Part shown: piece by piece, positions 1 to 6,865 of the stretch
Layout: every line of letters starts with the position of its first letter
Numbering within the stretch: the stretch's first letter is position 1
Assembly (NCBI RefSeq): GCF_003675875.1
Contig: NZ_RCDI01000003.1
Span: 1-64,000, forward strand
DNA: 64,000 nt
Direction: 5' to 3'
Origin: Halostella limicola
GTDB lineage: Archaea; Halobacteriota; Halobacteria; Halobacteriales; Natronoarchaeaceae
Notes under the pieces: generated by a model
Seen by the model: the letters and a program-made list of their open reading frames with translations, nothing else
Databases searched by the model: none
What the model was told of the DNA's origin: nothing
Translations under genes and position numbers: made by a program

Positions 1-39
1 ACCCCGATAGCAATGGCCTCCGGCAGGATCAACCGGAAT
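1..39 (-). rRNA. 16S ribosomal RNA, 5' end only
   Basis: The reverse complement of these bases begins ATTCCGGTTGATCCTGCCGG and continues GGCCATTGCTAT, which is the conserved 5' terminus of haloarchaeal 16S rRNA. The gene is transcribed leftwards and leaves the window after 39 nt, so the rest of the rRNA operon lies outside. Base 39 is called as the mature 5' end by family comparison only; processing sites cannot be verified here. Confidence 0.93.
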
Positions 40-42
40 GCT

Positions 43-93
43 CCCGGCCACTGTGGGCCGGGGGGTCTGGCGGGTACACTCGTAAGAGTGTAC
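43..93 (-). other. Two hairpins in the pre-16S leader
   Basis: Bases 43-49 (CCCGGCC) pair with 56-62 (GGCCGGG), and bases 74-81 (GTACACTC) pair with 86-93 (GAGTGTAC) around a 4-nt loop. Both lie just upstream of the mature 16S 5' end. They may belong to the leader or processing-stem structure of the precursor. The partner strand downstream of 16S is outside the window, so a bulge-helix-bulge cannot be tested. Confidence 0.45.
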
Positions 94-247
94 ACCTATT
101 GCGTGGTCCGTAATTCGGCGACCACCGCGCCGTCTGAACGGCCGGGTGTCACCGAACTACCAAGGCTAACATCAGATTCCATCGTGTACGGCGGACCGCA
201 GGGGTGGAATCCTCATTTCCTGCCGCCCTCGACGGGCAGCATCTTCG

Positions 248-420
248 TCACATCACATCGAATGGGGCATGTGCATAAAAGGCCGTCGAATCGAACGGCG
301 TTCGATACGCGATACCACGAGTGACATTCGGTAGAGACCCCGTGACGCGGGCGCGGCCCCGTCCCGTGATTTCGCACACGTACGAATTAGTATACTTGCA
401 GCCCGAACGAGCGGTAATCG
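248..420 (-). promoter_or_regulatory. rRNA operon promoter region (two candidate promoters)
   Basis: On the minus strand, bases 290 down to 268 read TTCGACGGCCTTTTATGCAC, matching the haloarchaeal rRNA promoter pattern of TTCGACGG followed by a TTTTATG box A (box A at 274-280). Transcription would start near 248-252. A second element with the same layout, TTCGGGCTGC then AAGTATACT (389-397), lies about 115 bp further upstream. Tandem promoters are known for haloarchaeal rRNA operons; the second one is inferred from spacing only. The 40-626 interval has no convincing gene. Confidence 0.65.
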
Positions 421-626
421 GTGCCTGTCGGGGGCGCGACGCGCGTGTACGAACGTCGAACGATAGCGCTCAGCAGAGCCCGCCAACGACGCGTCTACCT
501 CGTTTTCACTTGGGCGGGGGTCCCGTCGAAACCCGCGGACGGCAGGGTACCCGTTCGCATCGTTTCGCTGTCGTTTCACCTCCCGAACGTTTAACACACC
601 GGGCGGTGAACCCCCGAAATCAGCCG

Positions 627-1244
627 ATGTTTCCGGAGACGATCGAGACGGAACGGTTGCGCCTCGTGCGGTTTAGCCGCGACCGCGTCGATCTGGACGC
701 GGTCCACGAGGCGCTTTCCCGCGACGAGCAGACCGAGCGCGAGCTGGCCCACGTGACCAAGTCGCCGGACGACACGCTGAAGGAGACGTGGGACCGGTTC
801 GTCGAGGCGGAACGGCGGTGGGACGAGGGAGAGAAAGCCCGGTACGCCGTCTACCCTCGCGAGGGGGAGAACGGCGCAGGCGAGTTCGCCGGAATGGCGG
901 CGCTCACGCCCCACTGGGACCGGCGGAGCGCCCGGTTCAGCCTCGTCCTCAAGGAGCGCTTCTGGGGGCGAGGGTACGCCGGCGAGCGCGCGATCGCGTT
1001 CATGCGGCTGGCGTTCGATCACCTTGACCTCGACCTCGTCTCGACGGGGTACTTCGAGGGGAACGAGAACTCGCGGAAGGCGATCGAGCGGTACGTCGAC
1101 CGCGTCGGCGGTCAGTACGAGGGCCGCCTGCGAAACTGGGTGCCTCACGGCGACGAGGTGCTCGACCTCCACCGCTACACGGTCACGCGCGAGCAGTGGG
1201 AGCGGAACCGGCCGGACGACCGTGTGGTGTTCGGGGATGAGTGA
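627..1244 (+). CDS. GNAT family N-acetyltransferase (RimJ/RimL type)
   Basis: A 205-residue protein of the acetyl-CoA-dependent GNAT superfamily. The N-terminal ETERLRLVRFS strand and the later segment with GRGYAGERA (acetyl-CoA pyrophosphate loop) followed by NENSRKAIERY are typical of the RimJ/RimL-like branch, which acetylates protein N-termini or small amines; the substrate is unknown. The ATG at 627 is chosen because homology begins there and a TATA-like TTTAACA lies at about 590-596. The open frame extends further upstream but only into the rRNA promoter. The gene overlaps the next, paralogous gene by 8 bp, so the two are probably translationally coupled. Confidence 0.85.
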   Translation: MFPETIETERLRLVRFSRDRVDLDAVHEALSRDEQTERELAHVTKSPDDTLKETWDRFVEAERRWDEGEKARYAVYPREGENGAGEFAGMAALTPHWDRRSARFSLVLKERFWGRGYAGERAIAFMRLAFDHLDLDLVSTGYFEGNENSRKAIERYVDRVGGQYEGRLRNWVPHGDEVLDLHRYTVTREQWERNRPDDRVVFGDE

Positions 1245-1860
1245 ACTCCTCCATCCAGACCGGAGCGCGCTGTTTCCGGAGGCGATCGAGACCGAGCGCT
1301 TGCGCATCGAGCGGCTCAGTCACGACACCGTGGACCTCCTGAAGTACTACCGGATCTGCTCGTCGGACGAGGGGATAGACGAGGTGACGCGGTACCTCTC
1401 CTGGGACCCCCACGAGTCGGTCCGCGAGACGAAGGAGTTCGTCGACATGGTCGAGCGCCAGTGGGAGAACGGGGAGAGCGCCGCCTATCTGCTTCGACCG
1501 CGTGGGTCGGAGGACGGGGCCGGCGACATCGCCGGCGGCGCCGGGATGACGTTCGACTGGGAACAGAAGACGGGCACCCTCGGCGTGTGGCTGCGAAAGC
1601 GTTTCTGGGGGCGGGGTTACTCCGGCGAGCGCGCGGCGGCGTTCGTGGAACTCGCCTTCGACCGGTTCGACCTCGACGTGGTCGCGGTCGAGCACCAGGC
1701 AGGAAACGAGAAGTCCCGGCGCGCGATCGAGAAGTACGTCGACAGGTTCGGAGGAACTTACGACGGTACCTTCCGTAACTGGGCCGTCAAAGCGGGCGAG
1801 GCGCGCGACCAGCGCCGCTACACGATCCGCAGAGAGGACTACCGCGAGGCGACGACGTAG
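1237..1860 (+). CDS. GNAT family N-acetyltransferase, paralogue of the preceding gene
   Basis: A 207-residue GNAT protein with the same architecture as its upstream neighbour: an ETERLRIERLS start, the GRGYSGERAAA acetyl-CoA loop at about residues 125-135, and NEKSRRAIEKYVDRFGG near the C-terminus. The similarity is spread over the whole length, which points to a tandem duplication followed by divergence. The start at 1237 overlaps the stop of the first copy by 8 bp and skips a long spurious upstream extension. The substrate cannot be predicted. Confidence 0.85.
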   Translation: MSELLHPDRSALFPEAIETERLRIERLSHDTVDLLKYYRICSSDEGIDEVTRYLSWDPHESVRETKEFVDMVERQWENGESAAYLLRPRGSEDGAGDIAGGAGMTFDWEQKTGTLGVWLRKRFWGRGYSGERAAAFVELAFDRFDLDVVAVEHQAGNEKSRRAIEKYVDRFGGTYDGTFRNWAVKAGEARDQRRYTIRREDYREATT

Positions 1861-1904
1861 CGGCAGCCGCGTCGGCCGACCGCGCTATCGAACGAGGGGA
1901 GCCG

Positions 1905-2393
1905 TCACAGCGAGCGGGCGACCATCTCGCCCCATTGCTCGAAGCCGTAACGGTCGTAGAACGCTTGCGCGCGGTCGTTCTTCGGGTCGACGTCGAGTAC
2001 GATCCGATCGAGTGGCAGATCTTGCTCGCGGGCGGTCGACAGAACCGCCTCGATGAGGTCGTCGGCGACGCCCGTTCCGCGGTGGTCGGGGTCGACGTAT
2101 ATCTCGTTGAGGACGGCGGCGTCCCAGATCATCGACAGGCGCTCGGGCAGGAGGAAAGCGTAGCCCGCGAGGCCGTCGTCGGTCGACGCGACGGTCACGC
2201 AGTCCGGATCGCTGTCAGTGCAGCGCTCGACCCAGTCGAGGTACCGCACGCGGTAGTCGTCGGTGAGCTTGCCCTCGTAGGCGGCTTCCTTCTCCTCGCC
2301 GCCGGTGTTCGCGCCGAGGCCGCGCTCGAAGGCGCGCTTGAGTTCCCACAGGTCGCTCCCGTCGGTGTCGGGGTCGTAGGATCTGATTTCCAT
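1905..2393 (-). CDS. GNAT family N-acetyltransferase
   Basis: A 162-residue acetyltransferase with the canonical GNAT core: LNEIYVDPDHRGTGVADDL (strand 4 and the acetyl-CoA loop, roughly residues 96-114) and NDRAQAFYDRYGFE near the C-terminus, where the tyrosine is the usual general acid. The ATG at 2393 is preceded by GAGGAGG, a good ribosome binding site, and the reading frame upstream of it is not conserved-looking. It is convergent with the tandem GNAT pair and only distantly related to them. Substrate unknown. Confidence 0.85.
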   Translation of the reverse strand: MEIRSYDPDTDGSDLWELKRAFERGLGANTGGEEKEAAYEGKLTDDYRVRYLDWVERCTDSDPDCVTVASTDDGLAGYAFLLPERLSMIWDAAVLNEIYVDPDHRGTGVADDLIEAVLSTAREQDLPLDRIVLDVDPKNDRAQAFYDRYGFEQWGEMVARSL

Positions 2394-2538
2394 GCCTCCT
2401 CTTCGTCGCTCGTCCCTGTTTACTCGGCCGATTCTGATGGACCGTTCGGCACCAGTGCGAGGTGTCGACCGGCGTCTGGATGTTTCACTTTCGCCCCGCG
2501 TGGCGGACCAATAAGTACGCCATCGCCGAAGCGAAATC

Positions 2539-3081
2539 ATGCAGTCACCGGTCGAAATCACCGACGAGGAGAAGTACTGGTTACGCAGTAGAGATGTCAG
2601 CGATTCGCCGATGATCGGCGGAGACGAGTACTTCACGGAACACAGCGTGGCGAGACCGAATGCGGTCACGGCGGATGACCTCCCGCCCGCTGACGACGCG
2701 GCGGTTCGTGAGATCGATCGGGAGGCGCTTGAACGGGGGAAGCTCATCGGTAAATGGCAGGTAACGGGGTCAGCGGAACGGATCGAGGAACTCTGGCCCG
2801 AACTGGTTGCCGACGCGGAGGCGGGAGTGGTCTGGGGAGCGAAGGCGATGACCGCGTTCGGACACGCGGAGTTGCCGATGTACGACGAGTACGTCTTGAC
2901 CGTCTACACGCCGAACTACTTCGAGAAACGGGACGTCGACCGCGTCAGAGAGCACCTCCGTAACGAGTACGGCGTAACTCACGAGCTGTACTACAAACCC
3001 GACATCTACACGACGAAAGGGATCGTCGCGGAAACGGCCGAAGAGTTCGGGCTGTCAATCCCCGCGAGATACGTCGCATAG
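2539..3081 (+). CDS. DUF1917 / Bles03-like protein (putative phosphothreonine lyase-like fold)
   Basis: A 180-residue acidic soluble protein. The central part, with GKWQV, an AVVWGAKAM-like segment and YVLTVYTPNYFEKRDV, then a conserved lysine-tyrosine-rich end (YYKPDIYTTKGI), resembles the DUF1917/UPF0696 (Bles03) family, annotated in haloarchaea as a putative phosphothreonine lyase-like domain. No biochemical role is established for the family. The gene stands alone on the plus strand between a GNAT gene and a convergent membrane protein gene. The family call rests on recalled motif similarity only. Confidence 0.6.
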   Translation: MQSPVEITDEEKYWLRSRDVSDSPMIGGDEYFTEHSVARPNAVTADDLPPADDAAVREIDREALERGKLIGKWQVTGSAERIEELWPELVADAEAGVVWGAKAMTAFGHAELPMYDEYVLTVYTPNYFEKRDVDRVREHLRNEYGVTHELYYKPDIYTTKGIVAETAEEFGLSIPARYVA

Positions 3082-3114
3082 CCCGATTCGCAGGTTCGGT
3101 GGCGGTCGGACCCG

Positions 3115-3753
3115 TCACCCCTGCTGTCCCAGCAACCGCCCCGCGACCGCGACGAGGCTCGTCACGACGACGATCAGTTGGTCGCCGTTCGCGACGACCG
3201 GAAAGATGCGTTCGGGCGATCGCTCGCCGCCGGCGTCGGCGCCCGCGCTCCCCGGTTGGGGGTCGACGCCGGTGTAGAACTGCGTCTCCCGGGTCGTCCC
3301 GCGCGCCGACTCTTCGAGGTCGACGAACGTCTGAACGATCCCCCGGTCGGTCGAGTAGTACAGTTCGCCGTCGAACGCGTAGAACTGGTCGTGCAGCGGG
3401 TATAACAGGTTCGCGCCGTTGAACGTCAGGTCCGGGCCGATACCGGCGAACGTCACGGCCGCGACGGCCGTCCAGGCGACGCGGCTCCCGTAGGTGCCCC
3501 ACTTGGAGCGGAGTCGCGACTCCCGGCGGATCCGGGTGTCGTAGTACAGCAGCGCCGCGGCCGCGCCCGGGAGGAGGAGCGTGTGAAACGCCGCGCGGTG
3601 CGCGCCGATGACGTACCACCCCAGGAAGACGTCGAGGTCGATAAGGGCCGTCGCACCCGCGGCGACGGCGACGGCGCGGGCGTCGAACTCGTCGCCGAGG
3701 AGGGCGGCGGCGACGAGCCCGGCCAGCGCCGCGTGGAAGACGGTCGATGGCAT
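3115..3753 (-). CDS. YdjM-type membrane-bound metal-dependent hydrolase (DUF457-like)
   Basis: A 212-residue membrane protein with hydrophobic segments near residues 7-20, 26-48, 57-70, 92-105 and 190-207. The N-terminal MPSTVFHAALAG, the acidic ALIDLDVFLGW and the AAFHTLLLPG histidine motif match the pattern of the LexA-binding/YdjM inner-membrane hydrolase family, in which conserved His and Asp residues are thought to bind a metal. A polar loop of about 70 residues precedes the last helix. Function in haloarchaea is unknown. A second, shorter member is encoded at 48352-48819. Confidence 0.7.
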   Translation of the reverse strand: MPSTVFHAALAGLVAAALLGDEFDARAVAVAAGATALIDLDVFLGWYVIGAHRAAFHTLLLPGAAAALLYYDTRIRRESRLRSKWGTYGSRVAWTAVAAVTFAGIGPDLTFNGANLLYPLHDQFYAFDGELYYSTDRGIVQTFVDLEESARGTTRETQFYTGVDPQPGSAGADAGGERSPERIFPVVANGDQLIVVVTSLVAVAGRLLGQQG

Positions 3754-3858
3754 GTCCGAAACGGACGGTCCGCGGACCTATCAGCGTTCGCGTGTCTTCG
3801 ACGGGCGTCGAACTCTCGTTTCGGTAGTTCTAATACCCGCAGTTCCGACCTGCGGACC

Positions 3859-4572
3859 ATGGATGGGACGGACGGGCCGCGACGCGACCTCGCGGAGAAG
3901 ATCGCCGGCGAGATCACGCTGAGCGACGACCCCGGGGCCACGCTACGGAAGTGGCGCACCGACTTCGACGTCTCGCAGACGGACCTCGCGGAGGAACTCG
4001 ACGTCTCGTCGTCGGTCATCAGCGACTACGAGAGCGGACGCCGGGAGAGCCCCGGGATCGGCGTCATTGAGCGTGTGGTCACCGGCCTGCTCGACATCGA
4101 CGAGCGCCGCGGCGGCGGGCGCATCCGGCAGTACGCTCGGGTCCTCTCCGCGGGGTTCGAGAGCGAAATCGTCCAGGACCTCCGCGAGTACTCGACGATG
4201 ATCCCGATGGAGCGCTTCTACGACGCCGTCGGGGCGACCGAACTCGTCCGCGGCACGCAGGACCGCATCAGCGGACACACGGTCATCGACTCCATCGGGG
4301 CGATAACCACTCTCTCCAGCGAGGAGTTCTACCGCCTCTACGGTCAGAGCACGAACCGCGCGCTCGTGTTCACGGGGATCACCCGCGGCGAGTCGCCGCT
4401 GGTCGCCATGCGCGTCGTCAACCCGACGCCAAACGCCGTCGTCCTCCACGGCATCACCGAAGAGGAACTGTGGGAGCACGCGCCCGACCTCGCCACCATC
4501 GACGACTTCTCGCTCGCCGTGACGGACATGGACCTCGACGCGATGCTCGACGCGATGCGGGAGCTCCCGTAG
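3859..4572 (+). CDS. XRE-family helix-turn-helix transcriptional regulator
   Basis: A 237-residue protein. Residues about 33-85 form an XRE/Cro-type HTH (LRKWRTDFDVSQTDLAEELD then SSSVISDYESGRR), and the C-terminal 150 residues are a conserved archaeal regulatory domain of unknown ligand. This layout matches the euryarchaeal family of HTH regulators with a fixed C-terminal domain. The ATG at 3859 is favoured because a TATA-like TTCTAATACC sits at about 3827-3836, giving a leaderless transcript; the frame runs further upstream through the neighbouring gene without support. Targets unknown. Confidence 0.85.
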   Translation: MDGTDGPRRDLAEKIAGEITLSDDPGATLRKWRTDFDVSQTDLAEELDVSSSVISDYESGRRESPGIGVIERVVTGLLDIDERRGGGRIRQYARVLSAGFESEIVQDLREYSTMIPMERFYDAVGATELVRGTQDRISGHTVIDSIGAITTLSSEEFYRLYGQSTNRALVFTGITRGESPLVAMRVVNPTPNAVVLHGITEEELWEHAPDLATIDDFSLAVTDMDLDAMLDAMRELP

Positions 4573-4658
4573 CGCCGTCGTTCGTCCCGCCGGTCGCTCC
4601 GTTGTGGACTCCCCGGCGAACGGAGTCTGTCTGCGCGGGACACGGAGATCGCGCCGAG

Positions 4659-5312
4659 TTACCGCTCCGCGCCGACCCCTATCTCGGCGTCGTACTGCGA
4701 GAAGAACCGGCCCATGAACTCCCACCGGGACTCTCCGAGTCGGCGGCCGGGAACGGTGTACAGCGCGTCGAGTCGCTCCCGCGCCCACTCTCGGAGCAGC
4801 GTGACGTCGGGACGGTCCGCGGACTCCGCCGAGTTATCGAGGACGGCGTAGCTCTCGCCTGCCCTCCCCGACCGTTCACCGACGATACAGGCCATGCGAA
4901 CGATACCGACCGCCCCCGTCGCGTCCAGCTTGTCCGCGTCGAAGAGGAACTTCGCCGCCGGGGCCTCGGGCTCCGGAGAGCTGGACCGGATGCTGTGGGC
5001 TCGGATGCAGCGCGTCACGGCGTCGACCCTGTCGGGGTCCACGCCCTCGGTTTCGAGTAAGTCCGCCGCTTCCGTCGCAGCCCACCTGTCGTGGTCGTCG
5101 ATCGCACCCGTTCGCTCCAGCGGCCGACCGATATCGTGCAGCCAGGCTGCGGCGGACAGAACGCCCTCGTCGACGCGGGCGTCCGACTCGTTCGCCAACC
5201 GGACCGCCAGATCGCGGACCCGCTTCGCGTGGAAGCGGTCGTGTGCCGGGAGGGCGGGTTCGTAGTACGGCTCCGACAGCTCTCGGGCGAGGGGTCCTAA
5301 TTCCCGTTCCAT
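4659..5312 (-). CDS. HD domain phosphohydrolase
   Basis: A 217-residue HD-superfamily protein. Metal ligands are visible as H24 and H28 (HDRFHAKRV), the H59-D60 pair in AWLHDIGRP, and the downstream FLFDADKLDA segment (about residues 122-131). HD proteins hydrolyse phosphomonoester or phosphodiester bonds, often in nucleotides; this one resembles YedJ/PgpH-like small HD hydrolases, but the substrate is unknown. It is convergent with the XRE regulator gene and separated from it by 86 bp. Confidence 0.85.
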   Translation of the reverse strand: MERELGPLARELSEPYYEPALPAHDRFHAKRVRDLAVRLANESDARVDEGVLSAAAWLHDIGRPLERTGAIDDHDRWAATEAADLLETEGVDPDRVDAVTRCIRAHSIRSSSPEPEAPAAKFLFDADKLDATGAVGIVRMACIVGERSGRAGESYAVLDNSAESADRPDVTLLREWARERLDALYTVPGRRLGESRWEFMGRFFSQYDAEIGVGAER

Positions 5313-5459
5313 TGATGGCGTAAGAAGCCATTATCGGACGGTATAACGATTGCGAGATCCTTCGTGGCGGAGGACCGAGCACGCCGTCCGGTCGAACGGG
5401 TCCGCGTGCTCGCCGACCGTCGACAAAAACCCGAGAAACCGCGTCCGTCGGCGACCGCG

Positions 5460-6797
5460 CTACTCGACGTACTCGTACTGGCGCTCGCCCATGCGGCCCC
5501 AGCCGGTGAAGGCGAACTCGCCCTCGGGGACGGTGAGCGGGTCGACGTCGGTGTCTTTCTCGTGGTTGTGGGCGTCGTGGATCTCCTCGTACTCCTCGAA
5601 GGCGAGGTCGTAGCGGTCGGCGAGCTGCTCGTCGACGTCGAACGCGCGCACCTCGTCCTCCCAGCCGTCGACGACCGTCTCGGCGTGGATCTCGGCCTGC
5701 GCGCCGCTCCCGTAGGAGCCGACGAGCAGGCGTTGCCCGGCGAGGTCGACGTCGTTCTCGAGCGCGTGCTGGAGCGCGCTAGCGCGTGCGACGTGGACGG
5801 AGCCGGTGTACCAGTTCCCGACTTCCCGAGAGATGGTGAGCGTCGGCTCGATCGTGTTGCCGTACCACTCGCGGTACGCGTCGGTCTCCTTCAGCGCGTC
5901 CATGTACTCGCGGACGGCGTCCTCGTAGGCCTCGTCGTCGTCGAACGCCTCGCGGCGGGGCTGGCGGCCGATCTCCTCGGCGAGGTCGTCCTCGACGGGA
6001 GTATCGCGGATCATGTGGCGATAGCCCAGCAGCCCGGCCTTGCGGACCATGCCCGGGAACGGCGTGTGGAACGGGATGTACGCGTAGTCGTCGGGGTGCG
6101 TGTCGCCGGCGACGCTCTCGAAGTCCTCCAGCGCCTCGCGCATGCGTGCGAGGTACACCTGCATCGAGCGCTTGCCGTCGACGCTCGGGAACTGCTGCTG
6201 TGGCTTGAGGAAGTCGGTCTCGTCGGCGCTGCCGTACCCCTGCTCCGTGCTGATCTCGACGACCGACGGGTCTTCGTCGATGAGCATGGCGACCGCGCCG
6301 GCCCCCTGGGTCGCCTCGCCGGGGTCGTCGCGGGCGTACAGCGCGGTGTCGGTCGCGATGACCAGCGCCGCGCGGCCGCGGTTGCGCCCCGCGCGGATCC
6401 AGTTGTACGCGTCGTCGACCGCCTGCGTCGCGGCGACGCAGGCGAACTTCCGCTCGCCCTTGTTCGCGTGGTGGAAGTCACCGTCGTACACCTGCTCCAG
6501 ACAGCCCGCGACGTACGTCGAAACGGGCTTGGAGTTGTCGAACGCGCTCTCGGTCGCGACGTCGATGCGGCCGACGTCCTCGGGGACCAGCCCCTTGCGC
6601 TCCATCAGGCGGTGGGCGGCGTTGGCCGCCATCGTCACGATGTCCTCGTAGCTGTCCGGGAACGAGCTCGCGTTCAGTCCGAGGCCCTTCGTGTACTTCC
6701 CCGGGTCCTCGTCCTTCGCCGGCGCGAAGGTGCCGGGGAGGTCGAGTTTCAGGCTCCCCGTTCGGATCTCGATGGCGTCGATGCCGACTGAAGTCAT
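5460..6797 (-). CDS. Hydroxymethylglutaryl-CoA synthase
   Basis: A 445-residue cytosolic thiolase-superfamily enzyme that condenses acetyl-CoA with acetoacetyl-CoA to HMG-CoA, the step before HMG-CoA reductase in the mevalonate route to archaeal isoprenoid lipids. The expected catalytic residues are seen: E83 in ATESAFDNSK, C120 in KFACVAATQA and H244 in FHTPFPGM. Length is normal for archaeal HMG-CoA synthases. A TATA-like TTATACGG on the minus strand at about 6819-6827 places the transcription start at or next to the ATG, so the message is probably leaderless. The gene appears monocistronic. Confidence 0.95.
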   Translation of the reverse strand: MTSVGIDAIEIRTGSLKLDLPGTFAPAKDEDPGKYTKGLGLNASSFPDSYEDIVTMAANAAHRLMERKGLVPEDVGRIDVATESAFDNSKPVSTYVAGCLEQVYDGDFHHANKGERKFACVAATQAVDDAYNWIRAGRNRGRAALVIATDTALYARDDPGEATQGAGAVAMLIDEDPSVVEISTEQGYGSADETDFLKPQQQFPSVDGKRSMQVYLARMREALEDFESVAGDTHPDDYAYIPFHTPFPGMVRKAGLLGYRHMIRDTPVEDDLAEEIGRQPRREAFDDDEAYEDAVREYMDALKETDAYREWYGNTIEPTLTISREVGNWYTGSVHVARASALQHALENDVDLAGQRLLVGSYGSGAQAEIHAETVVDGWEDEVRAFDVDEQLADRYDLAFEEYEEIHDAHNHEKDTDVDPLTVPEGEFAFTGWGRMGERQYEYVE

Positions 6798-6818
6798 ACG
6801 CCGACCAACGGGGGGACC

Positions 6819-6829
6819 GTATAAGTTAT
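6819..6829 (-). promoter_or_regulatory. TATA box of the HMG-CoA synthase gene
   Basis: The minus strand reads AATAACTTATACGG here. The centre of the A/T core is about 26 bp from the ATG at 6797, the spacing expected for a leaderless archaeal transcript. Confidence 0.5.
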
Positions 6830-6865
6830 TGTCGTCTATGAGTTCGACGGACGTCGAAGGAAGCG

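Noticed and set aside
253-597. Minus-strand 114-residue frame in the rRNA promoter region
   Set aside because: Overlaps the recognised rRNA promoter elements and has no coding-like composition.
5364-6791. 475-residue plus-strand frame
   Set aside because: Antisense of HMG-CoA synthase; low complexity and no motif.
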